A stretch of DNA of 15,775 bases from positions 26,236 through 42,010 of the forward strand of contig JAKJFB010000001.1 of the NCBI GenBank assembly GCA_022705125.1. Reading direction: 5' to 3'. Of the stretch, positions 1 to 5,686 are shown piece by piece; position 1 is the first letter of the stretch, and every line of letters starts with the position of its first letter. A program made the translations under genes and the position numbers. Under the pieces are notes generated by a model that was given only the letters and a program-made list of their open reading frames with translations, made no database searches and was not told where the DNA came from. The stretch comes from Pseudomonadota bacterium (GTDB taxonomy: Bacteria; Pseudomonadota; Gammaproteobacteria; Pseudomonadales; UBA5518).

Positions 1-104
1 GCGGCGTCGGTGAGGCGGCATGCCGTGAGGTACTGCTCGACGGCCCGCTTGGCGAGGTCTTCGGCCTCAGCCGGTGTGGCCGGAATCTGCTTCTGGTCAG
101 GCAT
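1..104 (-). CDS. Partial small phage protein, runs off the left edge
   Basis: An open frame reads leftward from an ATG at 102-104 and leaves the window without a stop, so only the first 34 residues are visible. They begin MPDQKQIPATPAEAEDLAKR and look like an amphipathic helix rich in Glu, Ala and Lys. A purine-rich ribosome binding site (GGGAGAGGG) lies just upstream of the ATG. The start overlaps the last 8 bases of the preceding gene, the same coupling seen throughout this leftward operon. I do not recognise the family, and the product cannot be judged from so short a piece. That it is a real gene rests on the binding site, the overlap and the absence of stops. Confidence 0.6.
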   Translation of the reverse strand, partial: MPDQKQIPATPAEAEDLAKRAVEQYLTACRLTDA

Positions 105-552
105 CGCCCTCTCCCTTGCCGGCGTTGAGGGCGGTGTCGATGGTGACGTCTTCGCCGTCTTCAATCGCGGCCAGTTTCTGCCCTGTCAGCTTGCCGGCCA
201 GCACCATGCCGGCAAGCGAGCCGTCCTCCACCATCGCGGTGCCGGCCTCGTCGCACCACCAGTTCTGCGGTTCTCCGCTCACGGTGTCCCAGGCATCCGG
301 GTCGGCCTTGGTGAAATGCTCGCCGTCGGCGTACCACTTGAGTGCGGCCCGCAGGCTCTCAATCTCGGCCTGTAGCTGCGCACAGCGAGCTTCGGAGAGG
401 GCGGTGGCGGCTTCGGCGGCGTAGAGCGGATACGCTTGCACACGGCCCTTGGCTTCATCACGCGACACGAGGCGCGATCCGTTCGGCGTCAGCACTGCCC
501 AGCAGTCCGGCTCCGGCATCACCGGCTGCGCGGCCTTGTTGTCACCAGCCAT
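97..552 (-). CDS. Conserved-type phage protein of unknown function, 151 aa
   Basis: A 151-residue acidic protein starting MAGDNKAAQPVMPEPDCWAV. I chose the ATG at 550-552 because it overlaps the end of the upstream gene by 11 bases; a TTG seven codons earlier is possible but less likely. Residues about 45-80 form a probable helix (LSEARCAQLQAEIESLRAAL), followed by a Trp-rich stretch around QNWWCDEAG and an acidic C-terminus. The order of Ala/Pro linker, short helix and WYADG-like patch is typical of hypothetical proteins at the ends of phage early operons. No catalytic motif, signal peptide or membrane segment is visible. It belongs to the distal part of the leftward operon, after the NADAR gene. 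Function unknown. Confidence 0.75.
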   Translation of the reverse strand: MAGDNKAAQPVMPEPDCWAVLTPNGSRLVSRDEAKGRVQAYPLYAAEAATALSEARCAQLQAEIESLRAALKWYADGEHFTKADPDAWDTVSGEPQNWWCDEAGTAMVEDGSLAGMVLAGKLTGQKLAAIEDGEDVTIDTALNAGKGEGDA

Positions 553-1021
553 TGAACTCTCCCAGGTCTTCAAACTCGCGCTCGCTCAGGTACACGTCGC
601 GCACGATGTAGCGCTCCCAATCGGGGTCGCCAGCGTTGCGAGCGTCCTGAACGTAGCAGTCGCCCTCGCTCGGATGCATGACGCAGTGGGTGCCGTTTAG
701 CGTGACCCGCACATATCGCGTGCGCGGCTCTCCGTAGGCGTCGAACATCAGACCGTTGGGCTGGCACGCTTCGGGCGCCGGCTGCGCTGCTGGGGCGGGC
801 TCAAAGCCGTGCTCCACAGGCCGCCAGTCGCCTCCGTGGCGTTCCTTCATGTCCAGCGCTCGGAAGCCTGCTGACTGCTCGCGCCGCAGCCTACGCGCCG
901 CATACACGTCGTGAGTGATGGCAAGAGAACCCATGTCCAGCATGTAGCGGCCGGTGCTGTTGCCGTTCGGCGCGAACTCTTCTACCAGCCAACAAAATTC
1001 GGTTTGGGTGTCGTCAGGCAT
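542..1021 (-). CDS. Phage protein of unknown function, 159 aa
   Basis: A 159-residue soluble protein starting MPDDTQTEFCWLVEEFAPNG. The ATG at 1019-1021 is preceded by AGGAG about seven bases upstream, a good ribosome binding site, and overlaps the end of the NADAR gene by 8 bases. The N-terminal part (WLVEEFAPNGNSTGRYMLDM, then a helix around VYAARRLRREQ and WRPVEHGF) resembles a module repeated in many hypothetical phage early proteins. An Ala/Pro/Gln linker (PAPAAQPAPE) joins it to a C-terminal half containing RTRYVRVTLNGTHCVMHPSE. No enzyme motif is recognised. The linker is similar in sequence to those in the neighbouring NADAR protein, which suggests modular reshuffling between adjacent genes. 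Function unknown. Confidence 0.8.
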   Translation of the reverse strand: MPDDTQTEFCWLVEEFAPNGNSTGRYMLDMGSLAITHDVYAARRLRREQSAGFRALDMKERHGGDWRPVEHGFEPAPAAQPAPEACQPNGLMFDAYGEPRTRYVRVTLNGTHCVMHPSEGDCYVQDARNAGDPDWERYIVRDVYLSEREFEDLGEFNGW

Positions 1022-1847
1022 GGGTGGCTCCTGCTGCGCGCAGTTCGGCGCGTACCTGCATCCAGAGGCGGCCGAGCATGTTCTTGCCGTCGCGGTTCGG
1101 CCCCCAGCCCCAGAAGTCGTCGCGCCACGAGTCTTCGACCAGTTCGCGGTCGCCGGTGGCCAGCAGCTTGCGGCGCACGTACTCGTGCTGCTGCACCTTG
1201 GCGCGCAGGATGTCGAGCATGATCCCGACCTTCACATCGTCCCAATCGGGGCGGCGGTGCGCCTTGTTGTGCTCGGCGATCTTGAAGGCTTCATGCGCTG
1301 ACGGCGCCTTGAGGATGGCGTGCCGGATCGCGGCAACGTCAGCCATTGCGCCATCCGAGTCGGTGAACTTCTCGAAGTGATAGGCGGCCTCGCTGGTGTC
1401 GAAGCGCAGCCCTCTCCAGTACAGCGTGAAGGCGCTGAAGTTCGACAGCACGTAGAAGTCGTGCTCGTAGAACCGCACCCGGCTCGCAGTGTCGAGCCCG
1501 CGAAGTTCGGCCGGGGCTTCCGTCAGCGGCTGCGCTGCTGGCGCTGCACCTGGCCAAGCATTGCAGTAGCGCCGGATGTTGTCGGCCACGGCCTGCGGGT
1601 CGCACACAGAGCCGCCGGGCAAGCACTCGGCAATCAGGCGCTCCACGTCGATGCTGCTCACGCTCACCAACTGGCGCGGATGCGCTGCTGGCGCTGGGGC
1701 GGCGCTTTCGGCCCACAGTCGCCACTGCTGGTCGCGCTGTTCGATCCAGGCGGCTTCCTCGAGCGACCAGACGGCGTGCGGTTCTGGATGCTCTCCGAGG
1801 CGCAGGCCTTTGACGGCCGCCGGCATTGATGCGCGCATCTCGCTCAT
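1014..1847 (-). CDS. NADAR-domain protein with a novel N-terminal half (putative ADP-ribose N-glycosidase)
   Basis: A 277-residue protein. The start at 1845-1847 forms an ATGA overlap with the previous stop; the frame is open further upstream but only across the previous gene. Residues about 123-270 carry the NADAR (YbiA/DUF1768) signature in order: FYEHDFYVLSNFS, the TSEAAYHFEKF helix with E153, AP at 181-182, DW...K...M (202-210), LRAKVQQHEYVRRKLLATGD, LVEDSWRDDFWGWG and GKNMLGRLWM. NADAR enzymes hydrolyse N-glycosidic bonds; YbiA acts on riboflavin-pathway intermediates, and other members are reported to remove ADP-ribose from guanine, opposing DarT-type toxins. Residues 1-122 match no family I know and include two Ala/Pro linkers (PAPAAH, GAAPAAQP). 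In a phage early operon, protection of phage DNA from ADP-ribosylation is a plausible role, but that is inference. The domain call is firm. Confidence 0.9.
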   Translation of the reverse strand: MSEMRASMPAAVKGLRLGEHPEPHAVWSLEEAAWIEQRDQQWRLWAESAAPAPAAHPRQLVSVSSIDVERLIAECLPGGSVCDPQAVADNIRRYCNAWPGAAPAAQPLTEAPAELRGLDTASRVRFYEHDFYVLSNFSAFTLYWRGLRFDTSEAAYHFEKFTDSDGAMADVAAIRHAILKAPSAHEAFKIAEHNKAHRRPDWDDVKVGIMLDILRAKVQQHEYVRRKLLATGDRELVEDSWRDDFWGWGPNRDGKNMLGRLWMQVRAELRAAGATHA

Positions 1848-2293
1848 GGCGTAGTCTCCGGCGCCGGCAGCAGGTTGTCGGCTTGGACCTTGTCCAGCAC
1901 GCGGCGACCGTCCTGGAGCAGCATGTGCGGCATGAACGCGGCTTCGAAGCTCATCACGCCGCACTCGATCGCCGTCACCTGGCCCTTCACCCAATCCCGG
2001 AGCACGCTGCAGACGCTAATCTGGGCCTGCTCGAGCGCTTTCCGGTCGTGCTCGGCGACGCTCCTGGTCGACCGGTAGGTGTGCGGGTGCGCGCGCTTCC
2101 AGGCGGCGGCGTAGCCCTTCCAGCTCGCCTCGAGGCTGACCGTCCGGTTGCGCCAGCGGAACTGCACCAGCGTCGATCCTTTCTCCTGGTCGACCATCGT
2201 GCCGAAGCTCTGACACCCGAACTTCTGGAGCACGCGCTGGAGCTCGGCGAGGGCCTTGTCGCCACTGGTGGCGGTTTCGTATGGCAGGCTCAT
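1844..2293 (-). CDS. Conserved phage protein of unknown function, 149 aa
   Basis: A 149-residue protein starting MSLPYETATSGDKALAELQR. The start at 2291-2293 makes an ATGA overlap with the stop of the upstream gene, and its own stop makes another with the NADAR gene, so translation of the three is probably coupled. It begins with a helix, then an alternating strand region (GTMVDQEKGSTLVQFRWRNR) and a long amphipathic helical half (ALEQAQISVCSVLRDWVKGQ). The general form, including a KGYAAAW motif and the DWVKGQVTAIE segment, is familiar from hypothetical proteins in early operons of high-GC proteobacterial phages. No catalytic residues or membrane segments stand out, and I assign no function. 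Confidence 0.85.
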   Translation of the reverse strand: MSLPYETATSGDKALAELQRVLQKFGCQSFGTMVDQEKGSTLVQFRWRNRTVSLEASWKGYAAAWKRAHPHTYRSTRSVAEHDRKALEQAQISVCSVLRDWVKGQVTAIECGVMSFEAAFMPHMLLQDGRRVLDKVQADNLLPAPETTP

Positions 2294-2703
2294 TGCGGCT
2301 TTCCTTCCATCGGGTCTGGCACGAAGCCGCCGGCCTGGTGCTCCGCTCGCGTGGCTCTCGTGACCACCTGATCGATCGTGGAGAACATCAGCGCGGCGTG
2401 CGTGAGCTCGCTGGCCATCGAGTGCACCATGTTCGCGGTCGCGGCGATGTCGTGCTGCTGCGCGGCCTTGTCGCCACCGTAGTCGGCCAGCTTCGCCTTG
2501 ATCCTGGCCGCGCCGGCGGCTTCGTCTATCCACAGGCACGAATAGCTGGGCCGGACCTGGTAGAACCATTCCGACATGCCCGGGGTGTGCAGCACCACGG
2601 CGCCGGCGAGGTCGTGCTTCTGGAGGATGGCCTCGATCTCAAGGCGTGCGGTCTTCAGGCGCGCCTGGTCGGGCGCGTCGAACGAGTACTTCGGCTTGCT
2701 CAC
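2290..2703 (-). CDS. Conserved phage protein of unknown function, 137 aa (GTG start)
   Basis: A 137-residue protein. The only sensible start is the GTG at 2701-2703, giving MSKPKYSFDAPDQARLKTAR; it forms a GTGA overlap with the stop of the 431-residue gene upstream. The open frame extends further back but that part is out-of-frame coding of the upstream gene. A first helix (ARLKTARLEIEAILQKHDLA) is followed by a strand-like segment (GAVVLHTPGMSEWFYQ) and a conserved-looking patch PSYSCLWIDE. A further helical part contains LADYGGDKAAQQHDIAATAN, and the protein ends in GGFVPDP. I recognise the pattern from hypothetical phage proteins that often sit near the 149-residue type next door; no biochemical function is known to me. 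Confidence 0.85.
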   Translation of the reverse strand: MSKPKYSFDAPDQARLKTARLEIEAILQKHDLAGAVVLHTPGMSEWFYQVRPSYSCLWIDEAAGAARIKAKLADYGGDKAAQQHDIAATANMVHSMASELTHAALMFSTIDQVVTRATRAEHQAGGFVPDPMEGKPQ

Positions 2704-3995
2704 TGGTGTCCCCCTTCCTGGATCTCGCGCGTCATCCTGCAGGCGCGATCGGGCTTGCTCTCGCACTCGCCCTCGCGGCAGCCGCAGGGCTGCTGGCGGT
2801 CGAACATCACGCACCGACCGGCCGGGCAGGTCAGCGCTTCCTGGCAGCCGCGCTCGGCGCACCGCTGGTGCACCTGGTCGGCACGCACGCTATCGGTCGG
2901 GCTGACCAGGATCTCGAGCGGCGGCTCGGCGCCGAGGGCCTGCACGAACTTCTCCCAGGCCTCGCGGGTGAAGTGCACGGCGCCGTCGCTCTGGCTGGTC
3001 TGCGCTCCCGCCCATAGCGCGGTCGTCTCGAGTAGCACCGGTGTGGCGTGCACCGCGGGCGCTCTCTCCCTGGAAAGATTCATGCCAGCTGCCGGGCGTC
3101 GGTTCCAGTGGTCAGCCACCTGCTGGAGGAAGTCAACCGCCATGCCAACGGTCCAGGAACCGCCCATCCGGCTGGTGCGGCTGAAGTTCTCCAGGCATGC
3201 GGCCAGATCGCGAGCTCGGCCCGGTACCGCGTGCGGCATCTCGGCGCTGGCCAGCGCTTCGACCGCGGCATCGCTCTGCGCCTGGCTGACCAGTCCGCCG
3301 GCGGCACGCTGGCGGGCCCGCAGGCCGTCGTGCAGCACCTGCAGGACCTCGCGCTGCAGGCGCTCGTGGTCGCCGTGGATCCGCCACCATTCCTCGTGGT
3401 GCGCGCTCAGGACGCTGCGAATGCCGAGCGCCTCGAGCTGGGCCAGCAGGCCTCGCGCGCGGTCGCTGATGCTGCGGTCGCTCTCGACCTCGTGTCCGGG
3501 CGGCGTGCCGTCCACCATGCGCTCGGTGGCCCGGTGCCACGCGGCGATCGCGCGCACGAGCTCCGACTCGGTCAGCAGCTCATCGACCAGCTTGCGGAAC
3601 AGTGGGCCACTGTTCGCCCAATCGCTGTGTTCCCGGTTGAATGCATCGGCGATGTCGCGTGCGATGCCGATCGCGTGAGCGCGCCGGCGCAGCACCTGCT
3701 CGGCCGTCGGCGGCATAGTGGCGTCCACCGGCAGCCCGTATCGCTGCTGCAGGTCGACCGCGAGCTCGGGGTGCGTCGCTGCGCATGTGCGGGCGTAGGC
3801 CTCGAGCGCGGGCATGGCGTGCTGGTCGTGGTCGATGTCGAGAACGAAGTACTCGCAGTGTTCGTGCTTGCCGCCCGGGCCGCTCGAGCCGTCGGTGCGG
3901 GTGACGATGAACTTCTGGAACAGGCCCTGCTCGGTGTCGCTCCTGGCTGGATCTCGGGGTGGGAGCGGCTGGCGCCGCTTGGCATGGTCATTCAT
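2700..3995 (-). CDS. Large early phage protein, conserved N-terminal module and Cys-rich tail, 431 aa
   Basis: A 431-residue protein starting MNDHAKRRQP at 3993-3995, with AGGAGCCACC directly upstream as ribosome binding site. Residues about 28-85 contain a module I recognise in many unrelated phage hypothetical proteins: KFIVTRTDGSSGPGGKHEHC, then EYFVLDIDHDQHAMPALEAY and an Ala-rich helix. Most of the middle (100-300) is predicted helical, with one Trp/His patch (SAHHEEWWRIHGDHERL) and a VDFLQQVADHWNRR helix. The last 60 residues hold eight cysteines (379, 384, 390, 395, 404, 406, 411, 419), suggesting a metal-binding or disulphide-rich tail. No nuclease, methylase or ATPase motif is seen. 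It may be a fusion of several small phage modules; function unknown. Confidence 0.85.
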   Translation of the reverse strand: MNDHAKRRQPLPPRDPARSDTEQGLFQKFIVTRTDGSSGPGGKHEHCEYFVLDIDHDQHAMPALEAYARTCAATHPELAVDLQQRYGLPVDATMPPTAEQVLRRRAHAIGIARDIADAFNREHSDWANSGPLFRKLVDELLTESELVRAIAAWHRATERMVDGTPPGHEVESDRSISDRARGLLAQLEALGIRSVLSAHHEEWWRIHGDHERLQREVLQVLHDGLRARQRAAGGLVSQAQSDAAVEALASAEMPHAVPGRARDLAACLENFSRTSRMGGSWTVGMAVDFLQQVADHWNRRPAAGMNLSRERAPAVHATPVLLETTALWAGAQTSQSDGAVHFTREAWEKFVQALGAEPPLEILVSPTDSVRADQVHQRCAERGCQEALTCPAGRCVMFDRQQPCGCREGECESKPDRACRMTREIQEGGHQ

Positions 3996-4012
3996 GGTGG
4001 CTCCTGGTGGTT

Positions 4013-4237
4013 CTACTTGCGGTTGCGCCGGCGGGACTTCGCGGCGATGCGCTCGAGGCGCTTCTTCTTCGCCCACTTGGCCAGCGGCGTGCTGGACTTC
4101 AGGTTGACCTTGGCATCGGGGTCGCGCCTGATCTTGAGGTTTGCGATCTGGTGCAAGTCGGCGGGCAGGACCTCGGTGCCGGCGGGCGCGTCTTCTCCGC
4201 GGCGCAGTCGGAACAGGTGACCGGTGTCTGGGTTCAT
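4013..4237 (-). CDS. Small basic phage protein, 74 aa
   Basis: A 74-residue protein starting MNPDTGHLFRLRRGEDAPAG. The ATG at 4235-4237 shares one base with the stop of the upstream 60-residue gene (TGATG) and has a GGAGAG binding site ahead of it. The N-terminal part reads like a small folded domain (RLRRGEDAPAGTEVLPADLH), and the last 25 residues are strongly basic (AKWAKKKRLERIAAKSRRRN), so nucleic-acid binding is possible. There are no cysteines and no helix-turn-helix that I can see. It is separated by only 17 bases from the 431-residue gene downstream. The function is not known. Confidence 0.8.
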   Translation of the reverse strand: MNPDTGHLFRLRRGEDAPAGTEVLPADLHQIANLKIRRDPDAKVNLKSSTPLAKWAKKKRLERIAAKSRRRNRK

Positions 4238-4419
4238 CACGACTCTCCGTGGGCGCGCAGGCGAATCCAGGCCTGGCGCGGGCTGAAGGGGTACGGCACG
4301 CCGGTGTGCTGCTCGCGGAACTTCACCGCTCGCTCGGCTGCCGCCAGCGGCCCTGCCGGCCGGCAGGGGTAGCTGGTGGAGACCTTGCGACCGTCGACAG
4401 TGGCGTGGACGTCGATCAC
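4237..4419 (-). CDS. Small phage protein, 60 aa (GTG start)
   Basis: A 60-residue protein starting (V)IDVHATVDGRKVSTSYPCRP. The only usable start in this frame after the stop at 4477-4479 is GTG at 4417-4419, preceded by AAGGGA at a suitable spacing. Its stop overlaps the next ATG by one base. The sequence looks like a short beta segment followed by a helix (LAAAERAVKFREQHTGVPYP) and a basic end. An ATG at 4478-4480, just after the upstream stop, lies in another frame and would read out of this gene, so either translation restarts at the GTG or there was an old frameshift near 4425-4475. No family recognised. Confidence 0.7.
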   Translation of the reverse strand: MIDVHATVDGRKVSTSYPCRPAGPLAAAERAVKFREQHTGVPYPFSPRQAWIRLRAHGES

Positions 4420-4482
4420 AAGGTGTCCCTTGCGGCACGCCGGCGCCGCGCCGGAACAGCCGGTTCGGCAGGCTGCTCATGG

Positions 4483-5247
4483 TCAGTGGGCCTTGCTGCC
4501 GGTGGCCGAGGCGACGAATGCTCCGGTGGCGGCTGCTGCCTGTGCACTGGCCTTGTCCGCGGGCTTCGTCTTCGCCGCGGCGGTCTTCTTCGCGGCAGGC
4601 TTGCCCTTCACGACCTCGGTGGTGGTCGACTGCGGCGGCGCCTCGCTTGGCGCTGCTCCCTTGCCCGGGAAAGGCCAGGAGCCGTCGCCCTTGTTCGGCT
4701 GGGTGGTCGCGCCCGGGAGCTGCTGCTGCGATTCCTCCGGCGGCAAGAACTTGACCTCGATGTCGCGCGACTTCATCTTGGCCAGCCGGCCGAACTGTGC
4801 TTCCGTCACGTTCGCGCTCTCGTAGCTCATCCTGGCGATGAAGGTGCCACCTTCCTTCGGGGTGAAGCGCCAGTTCGACAGCATGCCGTCGCTGATCTCG
4901 AGGTCGGACTTCTTGCCGCCCATGCCGTGGTCGATGACCAGGGTGTAGCCGGAGAGCTCCTGCTTCCAGGGGAACTTGCCGATCTTCATGCCGATGCCCG
5001 TCAGGTTCGGGGTATCGGAGGCGGCGGGAATGCCGTCGAGCGCGGCTTGCTTGGCGCTCTCGCTGCCGCTGCCCTTCATGAACAGCATCACGCGCAGCTT
5101 CGGGTCGAAAGCATCGAGGACGTCCGCTGCGAGGGCGATCTCGAAGTTCAGCTTCGCGCCGGGGTTCTCATCCGGTTGCCGATTCTTCTGGCTGAGGACG
5201 ACGACGTCCAGCAGCTTCGCTTTGGTAGGTGCGAGGAGTTCGAACAT
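4483..5247 (-). CDS. RecT-neighbourhood phage protein with Lys/Ala-rich tail, 254 aa; possible ssDNA-binding role
   Basis: A 254-residue protein starting MFELLAPTKAKLLDVVVLSQ at 5245-5247, with CGGAGA just upstream. Residues 1-170 look like a compact mainly beta domain (strands around LNFEIALAAD, KLRVMLFMKG, YTLVIDHGMG, GGTFIARMSY and RDIEVKFLPP). Residues 171-254 are a disordered-looking tail rich in Pro, Lys and Ala (VKGKPAAKKTAAAKTKPADK) ending in a Ser/Ala segment. It lies two genes after recT in the recombination part of the operon, the place where phages often encode single-strand-binding or recombinase-partner proteins. That position and the beta-rich core make an OB-type or SSB-like role conceivable, but I see no diagnostic motif and the tail lacks the acidic SSB tip. 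Function unassigned. Confidence 0.85.
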   Translation of the reverse strand: MFELLAPTKAKLLDVVVLSQKNRQPDENPGAKLNFEIALAADVLDAFDPKLRVMLFMKGSGSESAKQAALDGIPAASDTPNLTGIGMKIGKFPWKQELSGYTLVIDHGMGGKKSDLEISDGMLSNWRFTPKEGGTFIARMSYESANVTEAQFGRLAKMKSRDIEVKFLPPEESQQQLPGATTQPNKGDGSWPFPGKGAAPSEAPPQSTTTEVVKGKPAAKKTAAAKTKPADKASAQAAAATGAFVASATGSKAH

Positions 5248-5374
5248 GGTTCTCCGATCGTGGTGGTGATGGTGCTGGTGATGGAGGGTGGGGCCGGACG
5301 CGACGCCGGACTATCGGGGACCAGGAGCCATCCAACTCCCCTCAGAGCGCTTGCTCTCACCCACCCGGAAACTG
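5248..5374. other. Non-coding gap between the 87-aa and 254-aa genes
   Basis: This 127-base spacer is the longest untranslated gap inside the leftward operon. On the plus strand it begins with a short run of near repeats of TGGTGATGG (about 5259-5284), and it supplies the ribosome binding site for the 254-residue protein. I see no convincing terminator with a T-run and no clear promoter, but the length leaves room for an internal control element. Confidence 0.4.
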
Positions 5375-5638
5375 TCAGCGCTTGGCCGCCGGTGCGCGCG
5401 CGGGCTCCGGCCGCGGGCCGCCGGTCTTCATCGGGCCCTGTGCGACCTTGGCCGCCTTGACCAGCTGGAGCATCGGCTCATCGAAGGTCTGGGCCTCGGG
5501 GATCTTGCCGTCCTTGCCGGTCGGCGGCTGGAGCGTCAGGCGCGCGCAGCCGCTGATCCACTGCGTGATGGCCACGCAGACACCCTGGAAGCCGGAGACG
5601 CGGTCCTTCGCTTCGTCGCCGAGGTTGATCTTGCTCAT
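5375..5638 (-). CDS. Conserved small phage protein of unknown function, 87 aa
   Basis: An 87-residue protein starting MSKINLGDEAKDRVSGFQGV at 5636-5638, with a GGAGAGAG ribosome binding site upstream. The form (N)LGD.(A/V)KDRVSGF.G followed by ITQWISGCARLTLQP and AQTFDEPMLQLV is a conserved pattern I know from phage hypothetical proteins. The first half would make a small beta-barrel (KOW or SH3-like turns around GDEAKDRVSGFQG), and the tail is Pro/Ala/Lys-rich. It lies 48 bases after recT. A role as an accessory to the recombination proteins is suggested only by position. No catalytic residues are visible. Confidence 0.88.
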   Translation of the reverse strand: MSKINLGDEAKDRVSGFQGVCVAITQWISGCARLTLQPPTGKDGKIPEAQTFDEPMLQLVKAAKVAQGPMKTGGPRPEPARAPAAKR

Positions 5639-5686
5639 CGTTCACTCTCTCCGTCGTATGCCCTATCGGGCGGATCTTGCTGGCGC

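Noticed and set aside
1844..1994. N-terminal extension of the NADAR gene to 326 residues
   Set aside because: The extra 49 codons lie wholly over the upstream gene in another frame, are Arg/Gly-rich, and the ATGA junction at 1844-1847 gives a better start.
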